Origin: Sphingomonas sp. J315
GTDB taxonomy: Bacteria; Pseudomonadota; Alphaproteobacteria; Sphingomonadales; Sphingomonadaceae
Length of the DNA stretch: 64,000 bases
NCBI RefSeq assembly: GCF_024666595.1
Contig: NZ_CP088296.1
Location: 2,842,501 to 2,906,500, forward strand
Direction: 5' to 3'
A program made the position numbers and the translations under genes. Of the stretch, positions 17,138-34,064 are shown one piece after another. Under the pieces are notes generated by a model. The model saw only the letters and a list, made by a program, of their open reading frames with translations. It was not told the origin of the DNA and did no database searches. Every line of letters begins with the position of its first letter. Within the stretch, counting starts at the first letter, position 1.

Positions 17138-19297
17138 TCAGAACTTCACATCGAAGCCGAGCGTGAACACCCGCCCGCGACCCGAGAAGAAGCGGAGATT
17201 GTCCGCCACCGAAATCGTGTCGCTGTTATAGGTGATGTAGGTGGCGTCGAACAGGTTCGACACTGCCAGCGTTACCCCGCCAATGCCGACATCGTAGCGT
17301 ACCACCGCGTCGGTGAGGTTATACCCCTCGAACGCGGTCGCGCGATTGTACGCCGCCGGGTTGGTCGACAGCTGGAAGGTCCGCGACAGATAGAAGCCGG
17401 TCTGCACCCGCGCGGTCAGCGGGCCGCGCGCATAATCGAGCGCGATGTTGAGCCGGTCGGGCGAGATGTTGGCACCGTCGAGGTCGATATCCACCGCGCC
17501 GTCGCCATTGCTGTCCGTGCGTCCCGCCAGATGGGCATAGCCGATGCTGGCGCGCAGGCCATCGACGGGCAGGCGGACGCCGAGATTGATCTCCAGCCCC
17601 TGGATCTCGATCCGCTGGCGCTGGACGTCATAGACGCCCGCCGGGTTGAGCACGAGCAGCCCGCCGAGCTTGGAGGACGACCAGAAATAGGTCGCGCTGG
17701 CGTCGAGCGGGCCGCGCTTCACCTCGACCCCGATCTCGCGGTTGTTCGAAACCACCGGGCTGATGTCGAGGAAGTTGTCGATGTCGACATTGGGCACGTT
17801 GATCGCGCGCAGGATGCGGCCGACATCGGCGATCGTGTAGCCTTCGGCATAGCTGGCATAAGCGCGGATGCCCGGCGTCGGCTCGACGATCACGCCGCCA
17901 TTGACCAGCGCGTCACGGAAGCTGGGGTTGCCGCCGCTCACCGCGCGCGAGCCATAGGAGGCGAGGGTCGTGAAATCGTCGACCTTGAGTTTCACATCCT
18001 CGTAGCGGACGCCGCCAGCGAGGCGCAGCCTGTCGTCGAACAGGCCAAGGTTGAGCTGCGCAAACGGCGCAAGGCTGCGGAAAGTGGTCGGGGGCACCCA
18101 GTTGCGGTCGGTCCACAACAGCGACTGGACGGTTTCGTCCCACAGGCTGTCAAAGCCGATCGTCGCGGTCAGGGCATCGGCGAATTTCCGCTCGTAGCTG
18201 AACCGCGCGCCCAGCTTGCGTGACTGGTTGACCGACTGGTCGAACAGGGTGTTGAGTGGTGCGATCCGCGCGTCCTGAAAGGTCGAGGTGATCGACCCGC
18301 CGAACACGTCGTTGGTGCGGTTGAAGAATGCCTGAAGGACCAGCTTGCCGCCGGCCAGATCGCTGTCGGTCAGCGTCAGATTGACCGTCTCCACCCGGTT
18401 CGACACCGGCTCGCCATCCGGGTTGCCGCGTACGCTGGTCGATGGGGTGTTGGTCGCGCGGCTGCCCGCGACCTGAACATAATCGTGATCGCCCTTGAGC
18501 TCGAAGCGGTTGGCGAACAGCTCCAGCCGTGCGGTATCGTTCAACTGCCAGCCGAGCCGCGCGAACGCCGACCAGCTCTTGCTCGCCATCGTGTCGCCCT
18601 GTGCGCCATCGACGCCGATGATCCGGCCCGCGCCGTCGTAAAAGACGCCGCGCTTTTCATAGGCCCCGCCGACCGTGGCGTCGAACGCCCCGCCGCGCCA
18701 CGCGACCAGCGCCGCTGCCTTGCCGCCCAGGCCATTGCCGTCGAACCCGTTGCCGGCGCTGCCCTGAAGCAGCGCACGGCCCGAAAAGCCGTCGTTCGTC
18801 GGTGCCTTGGCAACCACCTGATTGACCACGCCGCCGGTCGCGCCAATGCCCTGAAGTGCGTTGGAGCCATAGATCAGTTCGACCCGGTCGAGGAAGAACG
18901 GGTCGATCGTGTAGCCGTCGCGCGACCCGTCACGGACCGGGGTCGATTGCGGGATCCCGTTGATCGCATAGAGCGGTGAGCGGCCGCGCAGCGTCTCGCC
19001 CGCGCCCGACAGCTTCTGACGGGTCGGGGAAAAGGAATGGGCGAGGTTGGCGACCGCATCGACCACCGATCCGGCAATCGCGACTTGCTGGTCCAGCTCT
19101 TCCTTCTCGATCACATCGACGGTCAGCGGCAGCGCGCTGGCGGGCAGGTCGGTGCGTGCTGCGGTGATGATGACCTGATCCGTCTCATCCGGCGCGGGCG
19201 CAGGCACAGGCGCGGGATCGGTCGCGGCATGGGCGGCGACCGGAGCCAACAGCGCGAGCGCGACGAGGGGCAGGACGGAAATCTTGGCGACGGACAT
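17138..19297 (-). CDS. TonB-dependent siderophore-type receptor
   Basis: A 719-residue outer-membrane transporter. Signal peptide ends near APVAAHAA; a TonB-box-like DQVIITAART follows; the plug domain runs to about residue 170 with LRGRSPLYAINGIPQ and GSNALQGIGATGGVVN. The rest is the 22-strand barrel, ending in the typical C-terminal aromatic signature FTLGFDVKF. The pairing with a PepSY membrane protein points to a ferric siderophore as substrate, but the exact ligand cannot be read off. Expected iron-regulated expression is discussed at the upstream site. Confidence 0.93.
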   Translation of the reverse strand: MSVAKISVLPLVALALLAPVAAHAATDPAPVPAPAPDETDQVIITAARTDLPASALPLTVDVIEKEELDQQVAIAGSVVDAVANLAHSFSPTRQKLSGAGETLRGRSPLYAINGIPQSTPVRDGSRDGYTIDPFFLDRVELIYGSNALQGIGATGGVVNQVVAKAPTNDGFSGRALLQGSAGNGFDGNGLGGKAAALVAWRGGAFDATVGGAYEKRGVFYDGAGRIIGVDGAQGDTMASKSWSAFARLGWQLNDTARLELFANRFELKGDHDYVQVAGSRATNTPSTSVRGNPDGEPVSNRVETVNLTLTDSDLAGGKLVLQAFFNRTNDVFGGSITSTFQDARIAPLNTLFDQSVNQSRKLGARFSYERKFADALTATIGFDSLWDETVQSLLWTDRNWVPPTTFRSLAPFAQLNLGLFDDRLRLAGGVRYEDVKLKVDDFTTLASYGSRAVSGGNPSFRDALVNGGVIVEPTPGIRAYASYAEGYTIADVGRILRAINVPNVDIDNFLDISPVVSNNREIGVEVKRGPLDASATYFWSSSKLGGLLVLNPAGVYDVQRQRIEIQGLEINLGVRLPVDGLRASIGYAHLAGRTDSNGDGAVDIDLDGANISPDRLNIALDYARGPLTARVQTGFYLSRTFQLSTNPAAYNRATAFEGYNLTDAVVRYDVGIGGVTLAVSNLFDATYITYNSDTISVADNLRFFSGRGRVFTLGFDVKF

Positions 19298-19351
19298 GCG
19301 GAAACTCCCTTTCCGCGCCCGCTATCAAGGTCCTGTCGATAATGCAAACGC

Positions 19352-19371
19352 CTCGCATTAGATTCTCGCAT
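19352..19371. promoter_or_regulatory. candidate iron-responsive operator upstream of the TonB receptor
   Basis: Read on the receptor's strand, two copies of ATGCGAG are spaced 13 bp apart, with AATCTA between them, about 60 bp before the ATG. An AATGC...GCATT inverted repeat overlaps on the plus strand. The arrangement is Fur-box-like only in part (GAGAAT then AATGCGA), so assignment to Fur is a guess from context. Confidence 0.3.
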
Positions 19372-19410
19372 GCCGTTGCAACCACGCAACGGTGTGCGGT
19401 CCGATATGAA

Positions 19411-19438
19411 GCCGCCGCCCGGAATTCCGGACGGCGGC
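19411..19438 (-). terminator. hairpin terminator after the chemoreceptor gene
   Basis: The stem GCCGCCGCCCGGAA / TTCCGGACGGCGGC has one mismatch and lies 31-58 bp beyond the stop of the minus-strand chemoreceptor gene. The T-tract is weak. Its core is shared with the rpoC terminator at 23206-23233. Confidence 0.6.
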
Positions 19439-19468
19439 TCCTGTACATCACGTCTCAACTGGGCGGCG

Positions 19469-21403
19469 TCAGAAGGCGTCCCACTCATCGGCACCCACCG
19501 CTTTCGCGACTGCGGCCGATCCGTTCGCGACCGGAAGCGCCTTGACGGGGGAGCGATAGGCCGGCTTGGCTTCGGCCTTTGCTGCGGGCTTCGGCTTGGG
19601 CTTGGATGCGGGGCTTTCAGTCTTGACCTGCGGTGCAGGGTTGGCGGCGAACGCGCGCGGCCGACTGTCCTCGCCGATCCGGAACCGGGCCGACTGTTCG
19701 GTCAGCGCGGTCACCTCGTTCGACAGGTTGCGCGCAGCGGCCGATGTTTCCTCGACCATCGCCGCGTTCTGCTGGGTCGAATGGTCCATCGCCAGGATCG
19801 CGGTCGAGATCTGGGTGATCGCCGCCGACTGCGCCTGATTGTCCGCTGCCATCTGGCCGAGCAGCGCGTGAACCTCGCTGACATCGCCCGAGATGTTGAC
19901 CAGCGCGCCATCGACCTTCTGTACCGCGCCGACCGCCGAATCGATGTCGGTGCGGGTCACGGTGAGCTGCTCGCGTGCACGTCCGGCCTCTTCCTCCGCA
20001 CGCATTGCGAGCGCGGAAACGAGATCGGCGACAACTGCAAAGCCGCGACCGGCTTCACCGGCACGTCCGGCTTCGACTGCCGCATTCATCGCGAGAACGC
20101 GGGTCTGGAACGCGATCTTGTCGAGGCCCTCGATGACGTCGTCGATACCCTTGGCGCTGTCGGCGACACGGGTCATCGCCTGGGTCGCTTCCTCGGCGAC
20201 GGCGCGGCCCGATGCGACCACCGCGATCGCGCCATCGGCACGCTCCACGGTGCGCGTCGCGGCTTCGGCGGTCTGGCGCAGGCGATCGTTCATCTGGCTG
20301 ACTGCGGCGGAGGTTTCCTCCAGGCTCGCGGCATTGCCTTCGGTCCGGCGTGCAAGGTCGTCGGACGCGTGGGCAATCTCGCTCGACCCGGTATGGATCG
20401 CACGCGAACTGTCCACGACAGTGCCGATCAGCGCGCGCAGGCTGGCCAGTGCTTCGTTGAAATTGGCCTTGAGCTGTTCATAGGCCGGCGGGAAGGGCTG
20501 GGCGATGTTCGCGGTCAGGTCACCCTTTGCTACCGCGTCCAGCTGGGTGCTGATCGTGTCACACACCATCTTCTGCTCGGCATCCGTTTGGGCCTTTTCG
20601 GCCTGTGCCGCCTCATTCGCCACAGCAGTCTCGCGGAACACGAGCACCGCCTTGGCCATCGCGCCGACCTCGTCCTTGCGGTCGGTTCCGTCGACTTCGA
20701 CGCGGTTGTTACCTTGTGCCAGCGTGCCCATCGCGGCCTGTAGACGCGCGAGCGGCTGGGTGATGCCGAGCCGCGCGACGAACACCGCGATGCCGACACC
20801 GGCGATCACACCGATCACCGACAGTACCAGCAGCCAGGTGACTGCGCGGGACACGGTCGTTTGGAGCTCTGCGGTCGCTGCATCGCCCTCTTCGACCCGC
20901 TTGTAGGTCAGCTTCGAGATATCGTCCGACAGGCCGTCCAGCTCCGCATTGGCCTTCAGCACCAGCTGCTGCGCCGCATTGCGGTTTCCGGCCAGACCCT
21001 GCTTGACGGCTTCGGCGGACAGGCGGTGCAGCTCGGCATAACGTGCCTTCAGCTTCGCCACATCGTCCTTCAGCGCCGGGTCCGCCGCGACCGCGTCCTC
21101 GAAATTCTTGCCGCCGCGCTCATAGCCCTTGACGAGCGTCTCGGGCAGTTCGCGAGCGACCTCGCTCGCGGGGTCGAAGGCCAGCGCGCGGGCGGCGGTA
21201 TATGCCTGTTCGATCGCGCGGCGATTGGCGCGCGAAATGTCGGTCGTCGCGGGCAGCTTGTGTTCGACCAGCGCGCCATAGCCGTCATTGACGCCCTGCA
21301 CCGTGTTCGATCCATAGACTGCGATGCCCAGCGTAATCGCGCCGAGAAACAGCAGTAGCGAGGCGACCTTGGTCGCGATCTTGAGATTATTGAGCAGCGT
21401 CAT
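19469..21403 (-). CDS. methyl-accepting chemotaxis protein
   Basis: A 644-residue membrane chemoreceptor. One membrane span near residues 15-33 and a second near 190-213 bracket a helical periplasmic sensor domain; HAMP follows, then the signalling coiled coil. The hairpin tip is unusual: VLAMNAAVEAGRAGEAGRGFAV is followed by ADLVSALAMR, where the usual ADEVRALA has a Glu and an Arg that contact CheA/CheW. The C-terminus is ADEWDAF, which fits the xWxxF pentapeptide that tethers CheR/CheB. An Ala/Lys/Pro-rich linker precedes it. Ligand unknown. It is divergent from the porin gene. Confidence 0.92.
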   Translation of the reverse strand: MTLLNNLKIATKVASLLLFLGAITLGIAVYGSNTVQGVNDGYGALVEHKLPATTDISRANRRAIEQAYTAARALAFDPASEVARELPETLVKGYERGGKNFEDAVAADPALKDDVAKLKARYAELHRLSAEAVKQGLAGNRNAAQQLVLKANAELDGLSDDISKLTYKRVEEGDAATAELQTTVSRAVTWLLVLSVIGVIAGVGIAVFVARLGITQPLARLQAAMGTLAQGNNRVEVDGTDRKDEVGAMAKAVLVFRETAVANEAAQAEKAQTDAEQKMVCDTISTQLDAVAKGDLTANIAQPFPPAYEQLKANFNEALASLRALIGTVVDSSRAIHTGSSEIAHASDDLARRTEGNAASLEETSAAVSQMNDRLRQTAEAATRTVERADGAIAVVASGRAVAEEATQAMTRVADSAKGIDDVIEGLDKIAFQTRVLAMNAAVEAGRAGEAGRGFAVVADLVSALAMRAEEEAGRAREQLTVTRTDIDSAVGAVQKVDGALVNISGDVSEVHALLGQMAADNQAQSAAITQISTAILAMDHSTQQNAAMVEETSAAARNLSNEVTALTEQSARFRIGEDSRPRAFAANPAPQVKTESPASKPKPKPAAKAEAKPAYRSPVKALPVANGSAAVAKAVGADEWDAF

Positions 21404-21666
21404 ATCCGCCCCCTATTCCGATTGTGATCCGAAGTGACGCTACGGCGCCATCGCGGATATTAAAGACGCGGGGGGTGGCTCGGGGGCGGCGTATAGGCAA
21501 ATCTACTTAATGCCGACCGCGTAACGATCCGTGAAATTGGCGGGGTATCGGCGGTAAGATGCTGAATATCATTGGTGTATTTATGATACCCAAATCGGGG
21601 GTCGCGGCACTGTCTTGTGCGCATCGCCCGCAGTCTGGGGCCGGGGGGAGGTTTGCCCCTCTATAA

Positions 21667-21681
21667 GTAACGCGATGTTAC
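21667..21681. promoter_or_regulatory. palindromic operator candidate before the porin gene
   Basis: GTAAC-GCGAT-GTTAC, a perfect 5-bp inverted repeat with a 5-base centre, 18 bp before the ATG of the porin. A second inverted repeat, GGGTATC (21543-21549) with GATACCC (21585-21591), lies further up in the 295-bp divergent region. The regulator is unknown. Confidence 0.35.
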
Positions 21682-21698
21682 ATTTTAGGGGCACTGCC

Positions 21699-23069
21699 AT
21701 GAACACCGGATTCACCAGCATGCTCGGCGGAGCTGCCTTCGCCCTGCTGATCGGAAGCGCTGGAGTGGCGCATGCCGGTCCCGACAAGGAGGATGCCGGC
21801 GGCTTTTCGATCGAGGGCAGCGTGCGCGTGCGCGGCGAGGCGCTGGAGGGTCAGGTCCGCCCGAATGCGGCGGAGAGCGACGCGATGTTGTCGTTCCGCA
21901 CGCTGATCCTTGCCCGTTACGACTTTGGCGGCGTCCATGTCGTCGGTGAGATCGACGACGCGCGCGGCTATGGCCAGGATGTCCGCTCGACCACCAGCAG
22001 CGCCGATATCAATTCGCTGGAACCGATCCAGGCCTATCTGGGCATCGAACTGGGCCAGATCGCGGGGCAGAAGGGGAAAGGGCTGCTGCGCCTCGGCCGC
22101 TTCACCTTCGAATCCGGCTCGGGCCGGTTGATCGAGCGATCGGATGCGTCCAACTCGCCGGTCACCTTTCTCGGCGTGAACTTCGACTGGAGCAGCGCGC
22201 GGGGTGACCGCGTCCATGTGTATCTGACCCAGCCGTTCGAGCGCCTTCCGACCGCGGCGGCGGATCTGCGCGACAATAAGTTCGAGCTGGACCGCACCAG
22301 CCCCGGCCTGCGCCTAGGCGGCGTGTCCTTTACCCGCGCCAAGCTCGTGGCTGGGGCCAATGCCGAAGTGTTCGGCATCTGGCTCGATGAAAAGGACAGC
22401 GTCGGCCGCGCCACCCGCGACCGCAATCTGTTCACCTTTGGCGGCCGCCTCAACCGCGTCCCGGCCAAGGGCAAGTTCGATTTCGACGTGGACGGCGCGG
22501 TCCAGCACGGCACCACTCGCGCATCGACGTCGGGCAGCGATGTGACCGATCGCCGCGTGCGCGCCGGGATGGTCCATGCCGAACTCGGCTATACCTTCCC
22601 CAAGGGCTGGACTCCGCGCGTCGCACTGCTGCTCGATTATGCCAGCGGCGACACGCCCGAGGCTGCCTATCACCGCTTCGACCCGCTGTTCGGTTCGCGC
22701 CGGGGCGATTTCGGCCCCAACGGCCTGTACGGCCCGCTCAGCCGCTCGAACATCGTCAGCCCCGGCATTGCGATCGAGGGCAAGCCGTACAAGGCGTGGG
22801 ACTTCTCGATCAAGGCCCGCAAGCTGTGGCTTGCCTCGGCGACCGACAGCTTCGGCGCGACCAATGTCCGCGACGCCAGCGGCGCCACTGGCCGCGACGC
22901 GGGTGCGCAGGTCGAAGGGCGCGTGCGCTACTGGGCCGTGCCGAAGCGGGTGCGGGTCGAGGCCGGCGCCGCCTGGCTCGCCAAGGGCGATTTCCTCACC
23001 ACCGCGCCCAACGCCCCGGCGACCGGCGACATGCGCTTCGGCTATCTGGCGGTGACCACGTCGTTCTGA
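21699..23069 (+). CDS. alginate export (AlgE-like) family outer-membrane protein
   Basis: A 456-residue beta-barrel protein. The signal peptide MNTGFTSMLGGAAFALLIGS ends near AHAGPDK; then FSIEGSVRVRGEALEGQVR begins a chain of alternating strands, with ARYDFGGVHVVGEIDDARGYG, PIQAYLGIELG and the conserved LLRLGRFTFESGSGRLIERS, typical of Pfam Alginate_exp. The C-terminal residue is Phe (VTTSF), as in most outer-membrane barrels. No alginate genes are near, so the substrate may be another acidic sugar or general solutes. An open frame extends upstream to 21615 but the ATG at 21699 opens the signal peptide. Confidence 0.85.
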   Translation: MNTGFTSMLGGAAFALLIGSAGVAHAGPDKEDAGGFSIEGSVRVRGEALEGQVRPNAAESDAMLSFRTLILARYDFGGVHVVGEIDDARGYGQDVRSTTSSADINSLEPIQAYLGIELGQIAGQKGKGLLRLGRFTFESGSGRLIERSDASNSPVTFLGVNFDWSSARGDRVHVYLTQPFERLPTAAADLRDNKFELDRTSPGLRLGGVSFTRAKLVAGANAEVFGIWLDEKDSVGRATRDRNLFTFGGRLNRVPAKGKFDFDVDGAVQHGTTRASTSGSDVTDRRVRAGMVHAELGYTFPKGWTPRVALLLDYASGDTPEAAYHRFDPLFGSRRGDFGPNGLYGPLSRSNIVSPGIAIEGKPYKAWDFSIKARKLWLASATDSFGATNVRDASGATGRDAGAQVEGRVRYWAVPKRVRVEAGAAWLAKGDFLTTAPNAPATGDMRFGYLAVTTSF

Positions 23070-23199
23070 CCGAAGCTCAGCTCGCTTTCTGAGCGGGCGG
23101 AGATCGATTGGGTAGCAGGGGAGGCTCAATGCCCCTCCTGCTTCTTTTTGTGCCGAGCCCTGATGTGCGTACCGGGCTTCTCGCCTGTATTTCAACGAC

Positions 23200-23238
23200 A
23201 AAAAAGCCGCCGCCCGGCATCCCGGGCGGCGGCCTTTT
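23200..23238 (-). terminator. rho-independent terminator of rpoBC
   Basis: The stem GCCGCCGCCCGG / CCGGGCGGCGGC (23206-23233) is followed, on the rpoC strand, by six Ts (A6 at 23200-23205 on the plus strand). On the plus strand it is followed by CCTTTTC, so it may also end porin transcription. Confidence 0.85.
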
Positions 23239-23268
23239 CGTGTCAGCGCGGGGCGCTGAACGGAGCGA

Positions 23269-27549
<4,281 letters not shown>

Positions 27550-27623
27550 GTCGTTTTCCCTCAGGAGGGTAAATCTCTGGGCGGGACGGGGAGGGCGCTA
27601 CACTGTGGCAGCGCCCCTTCCCC

Positions 27624-31781
<4,158 letters not shown>

Positions 31782-31987
31782 GTGCTGTTTTCGCCTTCTC
31801 AGCCTGAATTTCGCCCCGGTAACCGCCGGGACAGGCACGCAGACAGACGCCAAAAGGGCCGAGCGATTCCCTGCGTTGAAACGGGGAAAAACTCAGCCTC
31901 TCAAGCGTCTATGATACCCGTCCGGTCCATTCGTACGGCGCGCTGCGCGACGGCGTGCCATGTCCCGACCGGTCGGGGCAGGGCCGC

Positions 31988-32016
31988 GATATAGGCAGGG
32001 CGGGGGGCGGTGTCAA
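31988..32016 (-). promoter_or_regulatory. sigma-70-type promoter for rpoBC
   Basis: On the minus strand TTGACA (32016-32011) is followed by exactly 17 bases and TATATC (31993-31988). This is a near-consensus promoter about 200 bp ahead of rpoB. Just inside the leader is the palindrome cccgaccggtcggg (31965-31979 region), which could fold at the transcript start. The rest of 31782-32086 holds no gene that I can see. Confidence 0.6.
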
Positions 32017-32086
32017 ACGCGTCGGAGGCAATGGGCGGTTAAAGGCTTGCCGCCGCGCGGACCTTCGTCTAGCCAGCCTGCTCGCT

Positions 32087-32170
32087 GCCCCTGTGGCGAA
32101 ATGGTAGACGCAGTCGACTCAAAATCGACCGCCGAAAGGCATGCTGGTTCGAGTCCGGCCAGGGGCACCA
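32087..32170 (+). tRNA. tRNA-Leu (anticodon CAA)
   Basis: An 84-base type II tRNA including CCA. The acceptor arms GCCCCTG and CAGGGGC pair, the anticodon loop is CTCAAAA with CAA at its centre, the variable arm (CGCCGAAAGGCAT) is long as expected for tRNA-Leu, and the T arm has GGTTCGAGTCC. It reads UUG codons. The integrase gene follows 243 bp downstream, so the 3' end is the likely attachment site of the ICE. Confidence 0.97.
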
Positions 32171-32413
32171 GAGCTTCATTTCACGACATCCCGCAAAGTT
32201 GAAAAAACCGCAGAAATCTGCCATATTTTGCGTGTTCTGATCCCATTCGATCCGAGCAGATGTCATACAATCCCGCGCAAAGTGGGGCCATGGATGGGGC
32301 CATAATTTGGCCTTTCGGGATTCGACCCAGGGTTGAATCTGGCCGTTCATTTTGAGTCCCGGAATTTTGTGACTCGCATGCTCGATCGACGGATTGTTGC
32401 TCGGGAATATGAA

Positions 32414-33730
32414 ATGTCGCTCAGTGACCGCGGAATTCGCAACCTTCTGCCACGCAGGAGAACCTATAAGTGTTCGGACGAGCGCGGGCTCTACCTCGAA
32501 ATCAGCCCAACTGGCTCGAAGCTCTGGCGAATGCGCTATCGCTATGGCGGGAAGGACAAGCGCCTCGCGCTCGGCGCATATCCTGAAGTCAGTCTGGCTG
32601 AAGCCCGGCGTCGAAGGGACGAGGCGCGTGAACAGCTGAGAGATGGTGTCGACCCGGTGCAGGAGCGTCGGCGCGAGAAACTGCTAGCCGCATATAATTC
32701 GTCGAACAGCTTCGGCGATATCGCTCGCGAGTATATCAACAAGATCGAGCGGGAAGGGCGCTCCCCCACAACCATCGGCAAGACGCGCTGGCTGCTGGAG
32801 TTGTTGGCTCCGATCGCTGGACAGCCGATCACGGAGATCAAAGCGCTGGATATGCTCGCCGCGCTCAAGCGGTTGGAGGAGAAGGGCAACTACGAGACCG
32901 CCCGGCGCTGTCGCTCCTTCTCAAGCCGGGTGTTTCGCTATGCAGCTGCGACCGGGCGGGCGGAGATCGATCCAACCGTCGTGCTCCGGGGTGCACTGAT
33001 TTCGCCAAAGGTCCAGCACCACGCCGCAATTCTCGAGCCCGAGGAAGTTGGCAAGCTGCTCCGTGCGATCGATGCCCATTCCGGACATGCGGTTACGCGC
33101 CTGGCAATGCAGATCGCACCACATGTGATGACGCGCCCGGGGGAGCTCCGTCAGGCGAAATGGTCCGAAATCGATTTCGAGAACGCTGTGTGGAAAATCC
33201 CAGCCGAGCGGATGAAAATGCGTCGCCCGCATCTGGTGCCGCTTTCACGCCAGGTGATCGGCTATCTCAGCGAACTCTACGATCTGACCGGACCTGAAGG
33301 CTATCTATTCAGCGCAGTTCATACCTGGAAGCGCCCGATGTCGGACAATACGATCAATTCGGCATTCCGGCGCATGGGATATCCGGTTGGAACCGTCACA
33401 GCGCATGGGTTGCGTACGACTGCGTCGACGCTGCTCAACGAAAGCCGGAAATGGAGCCCGGACGCAATCGAACGGTCGCTGGCCCATGCCGATGCGGATG
33501 CGGTTCGAGGTATTTACAATCGCGGAGCCTATTGGGCCGAGCGCGTGGCCATGCATCAATGGTGGAGCGATTTTCTCGATCGGTTGCGAGCCGGCGCGGT
33601 TCAGCGCAATGTGAATAAACCGCGGATCAATTCGCAAGAGCTCAAGGGCCGTGGGCAGTCGGTGGGATTGAAGTTCGCATTTTCCTATTCGCCGACTTAC
33701 GGAAATGCGTACAGAGATCCGACGACGTAG
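32414..33730 (+). CDS. tyrosine-type site-specific integrase (P4 family)
   Basis: Catalyses integration and excision of the element at the tRNA-Leu 3' end. The 438-residue protein has an N-terminal DUF4102-type arm-binding domain (YRYGGKDKRLALGAYPEVSL), a central SAM-like domain, and the catalytic domain with Arg in TRPGELRQAKW, the HGLR box in AHGLRTTASTLLNE, the LAHAD box, and the nucleophile Tyr in IYNRGAYW. The ATG at 32414 is preferred, since the open frame to 32333 lacks family character. An ORF opposite the tRNA is an artefact. Confidence 0.93.
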   Translation: MSLSDRGIRNLLPRRRTYKCSDERGLYLEISPTGSKLWRMRYRYGGKDKRLALGAYPEVSLAEARRRRDEAREQLRDGVDPVQERRREKLLAAYNSSNSFGDIAREYINKIEREGRSPTTIGKTRWLLELLAPIAGQPITEIKALDMLAALKRLEEKGNYETARRCRSFSSRVFRYAAATGRAEIDPTVVLRGALISPKVQHHAAILEPEEVGKLLRAIDAHSGHAVTRLAMQIAPHVMTRPGELRQAKWSEIDFENAVWKIPAERMKMRRPHLVPLSRQVIGYLSELYDLTGPEGYLFSAVHTWKRPMSDNTINSAFRRMGYPVGTVTAHGLRTTASTLLNESRKWSPDAIERSLAHADADAVRGIYNRGAYWAERVAMHQWWSDFLDRLRAGAVQRNVNKPRINSQELKGRGQSVGLKFAFSYSPTYGNAYRDPTT

Positions 33731-33736
33731 AGCAAT

Positions 33737-33808
33737 TATACGTTTTTTCGTATTTTCTTGCACTATACGCTTTTTCGTATATCAACGAATTATACGCAAA
33801 AACGTATC
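33737..33808. promoter_or_regulatory. three HipB-type operators, 27 bp apart
   Basis: Site 1 (33737-33754) is TATACGTTTTTTCGTATT, site 2 (33764-33781) is TATACGCTTTTTCGTATA and site 3 (33791-33808) is TATACGCAAAAACGTATC. Each is a TATACG-N6-CGTATA palindrome, and the starts are exactly 27 bp apart. They end 10 bp before the hipB start, as expected for autorepression by HipB or a HipAB complex. The spacer of every site is an A or T tract. Confidence 0.8.
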
Positions 33809-33818
33809 GAGAGCTGAT

Positions 33819-34064
33819 ATGCGATCCCTGATAAGGTCTCAGAAAACCCTTGGCAACGCCATCCGGCGGGCCCGACGTGCAGCCGGACTCACGCAGCAAC
33901 AGCTGGGCGCACGAACCAACCTTCGACAGGCGACCATTTCCAATCTTGAAAAAGGGGAGGGAGGTTCCCTCGAAACCCTTTTTGCTGTCCTGACCTTCCT
34001 TGAGCTTGAACTCGAGTTGCGGGCGCGCAGCATTTCTGCTCCGCCCTTGGAGGATATCTTCTGA
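33819..34064 (+). CDS. hipB: HipB-type antitoxin, helix-turn-helix
   Basis: The antitoxin and repressor of the pair; 81 residues. The Xre-type helix-turn-helix reads LGNAIRRARRAAGLTQQQLG then NLRQATISNLEKGEG, and a short C-terminal tail (ARSISAPPLEDIF) would contact HipA. The ATG at 33819 starts MRSLIRSQKT; an open frame extends back over the operators but is not coding. The stop overlaps the hipA start by one base (TGATG). Confidence 0.9.
   Translation: MRSLIRSQKTLGNAIRRARRAAGLTQQQLGARTNLRQATISNLEKGEGGSLETLFAVLTFLELELELRARSISAPPLEDIF

Noticed and set aside
32069..32350. 93-residue minus-strand frame over the tRNA-Leu
   Set aside because: It reads through the tRNA gene in antisense, a familiar false gene.
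33737..33808. Possible CRISPR-like array because of regular 27-bp spacing
   Set aside because: Only three units, each palindromic, with 9-base gaps rather than spacers, and directly before hipB; operators explain it.
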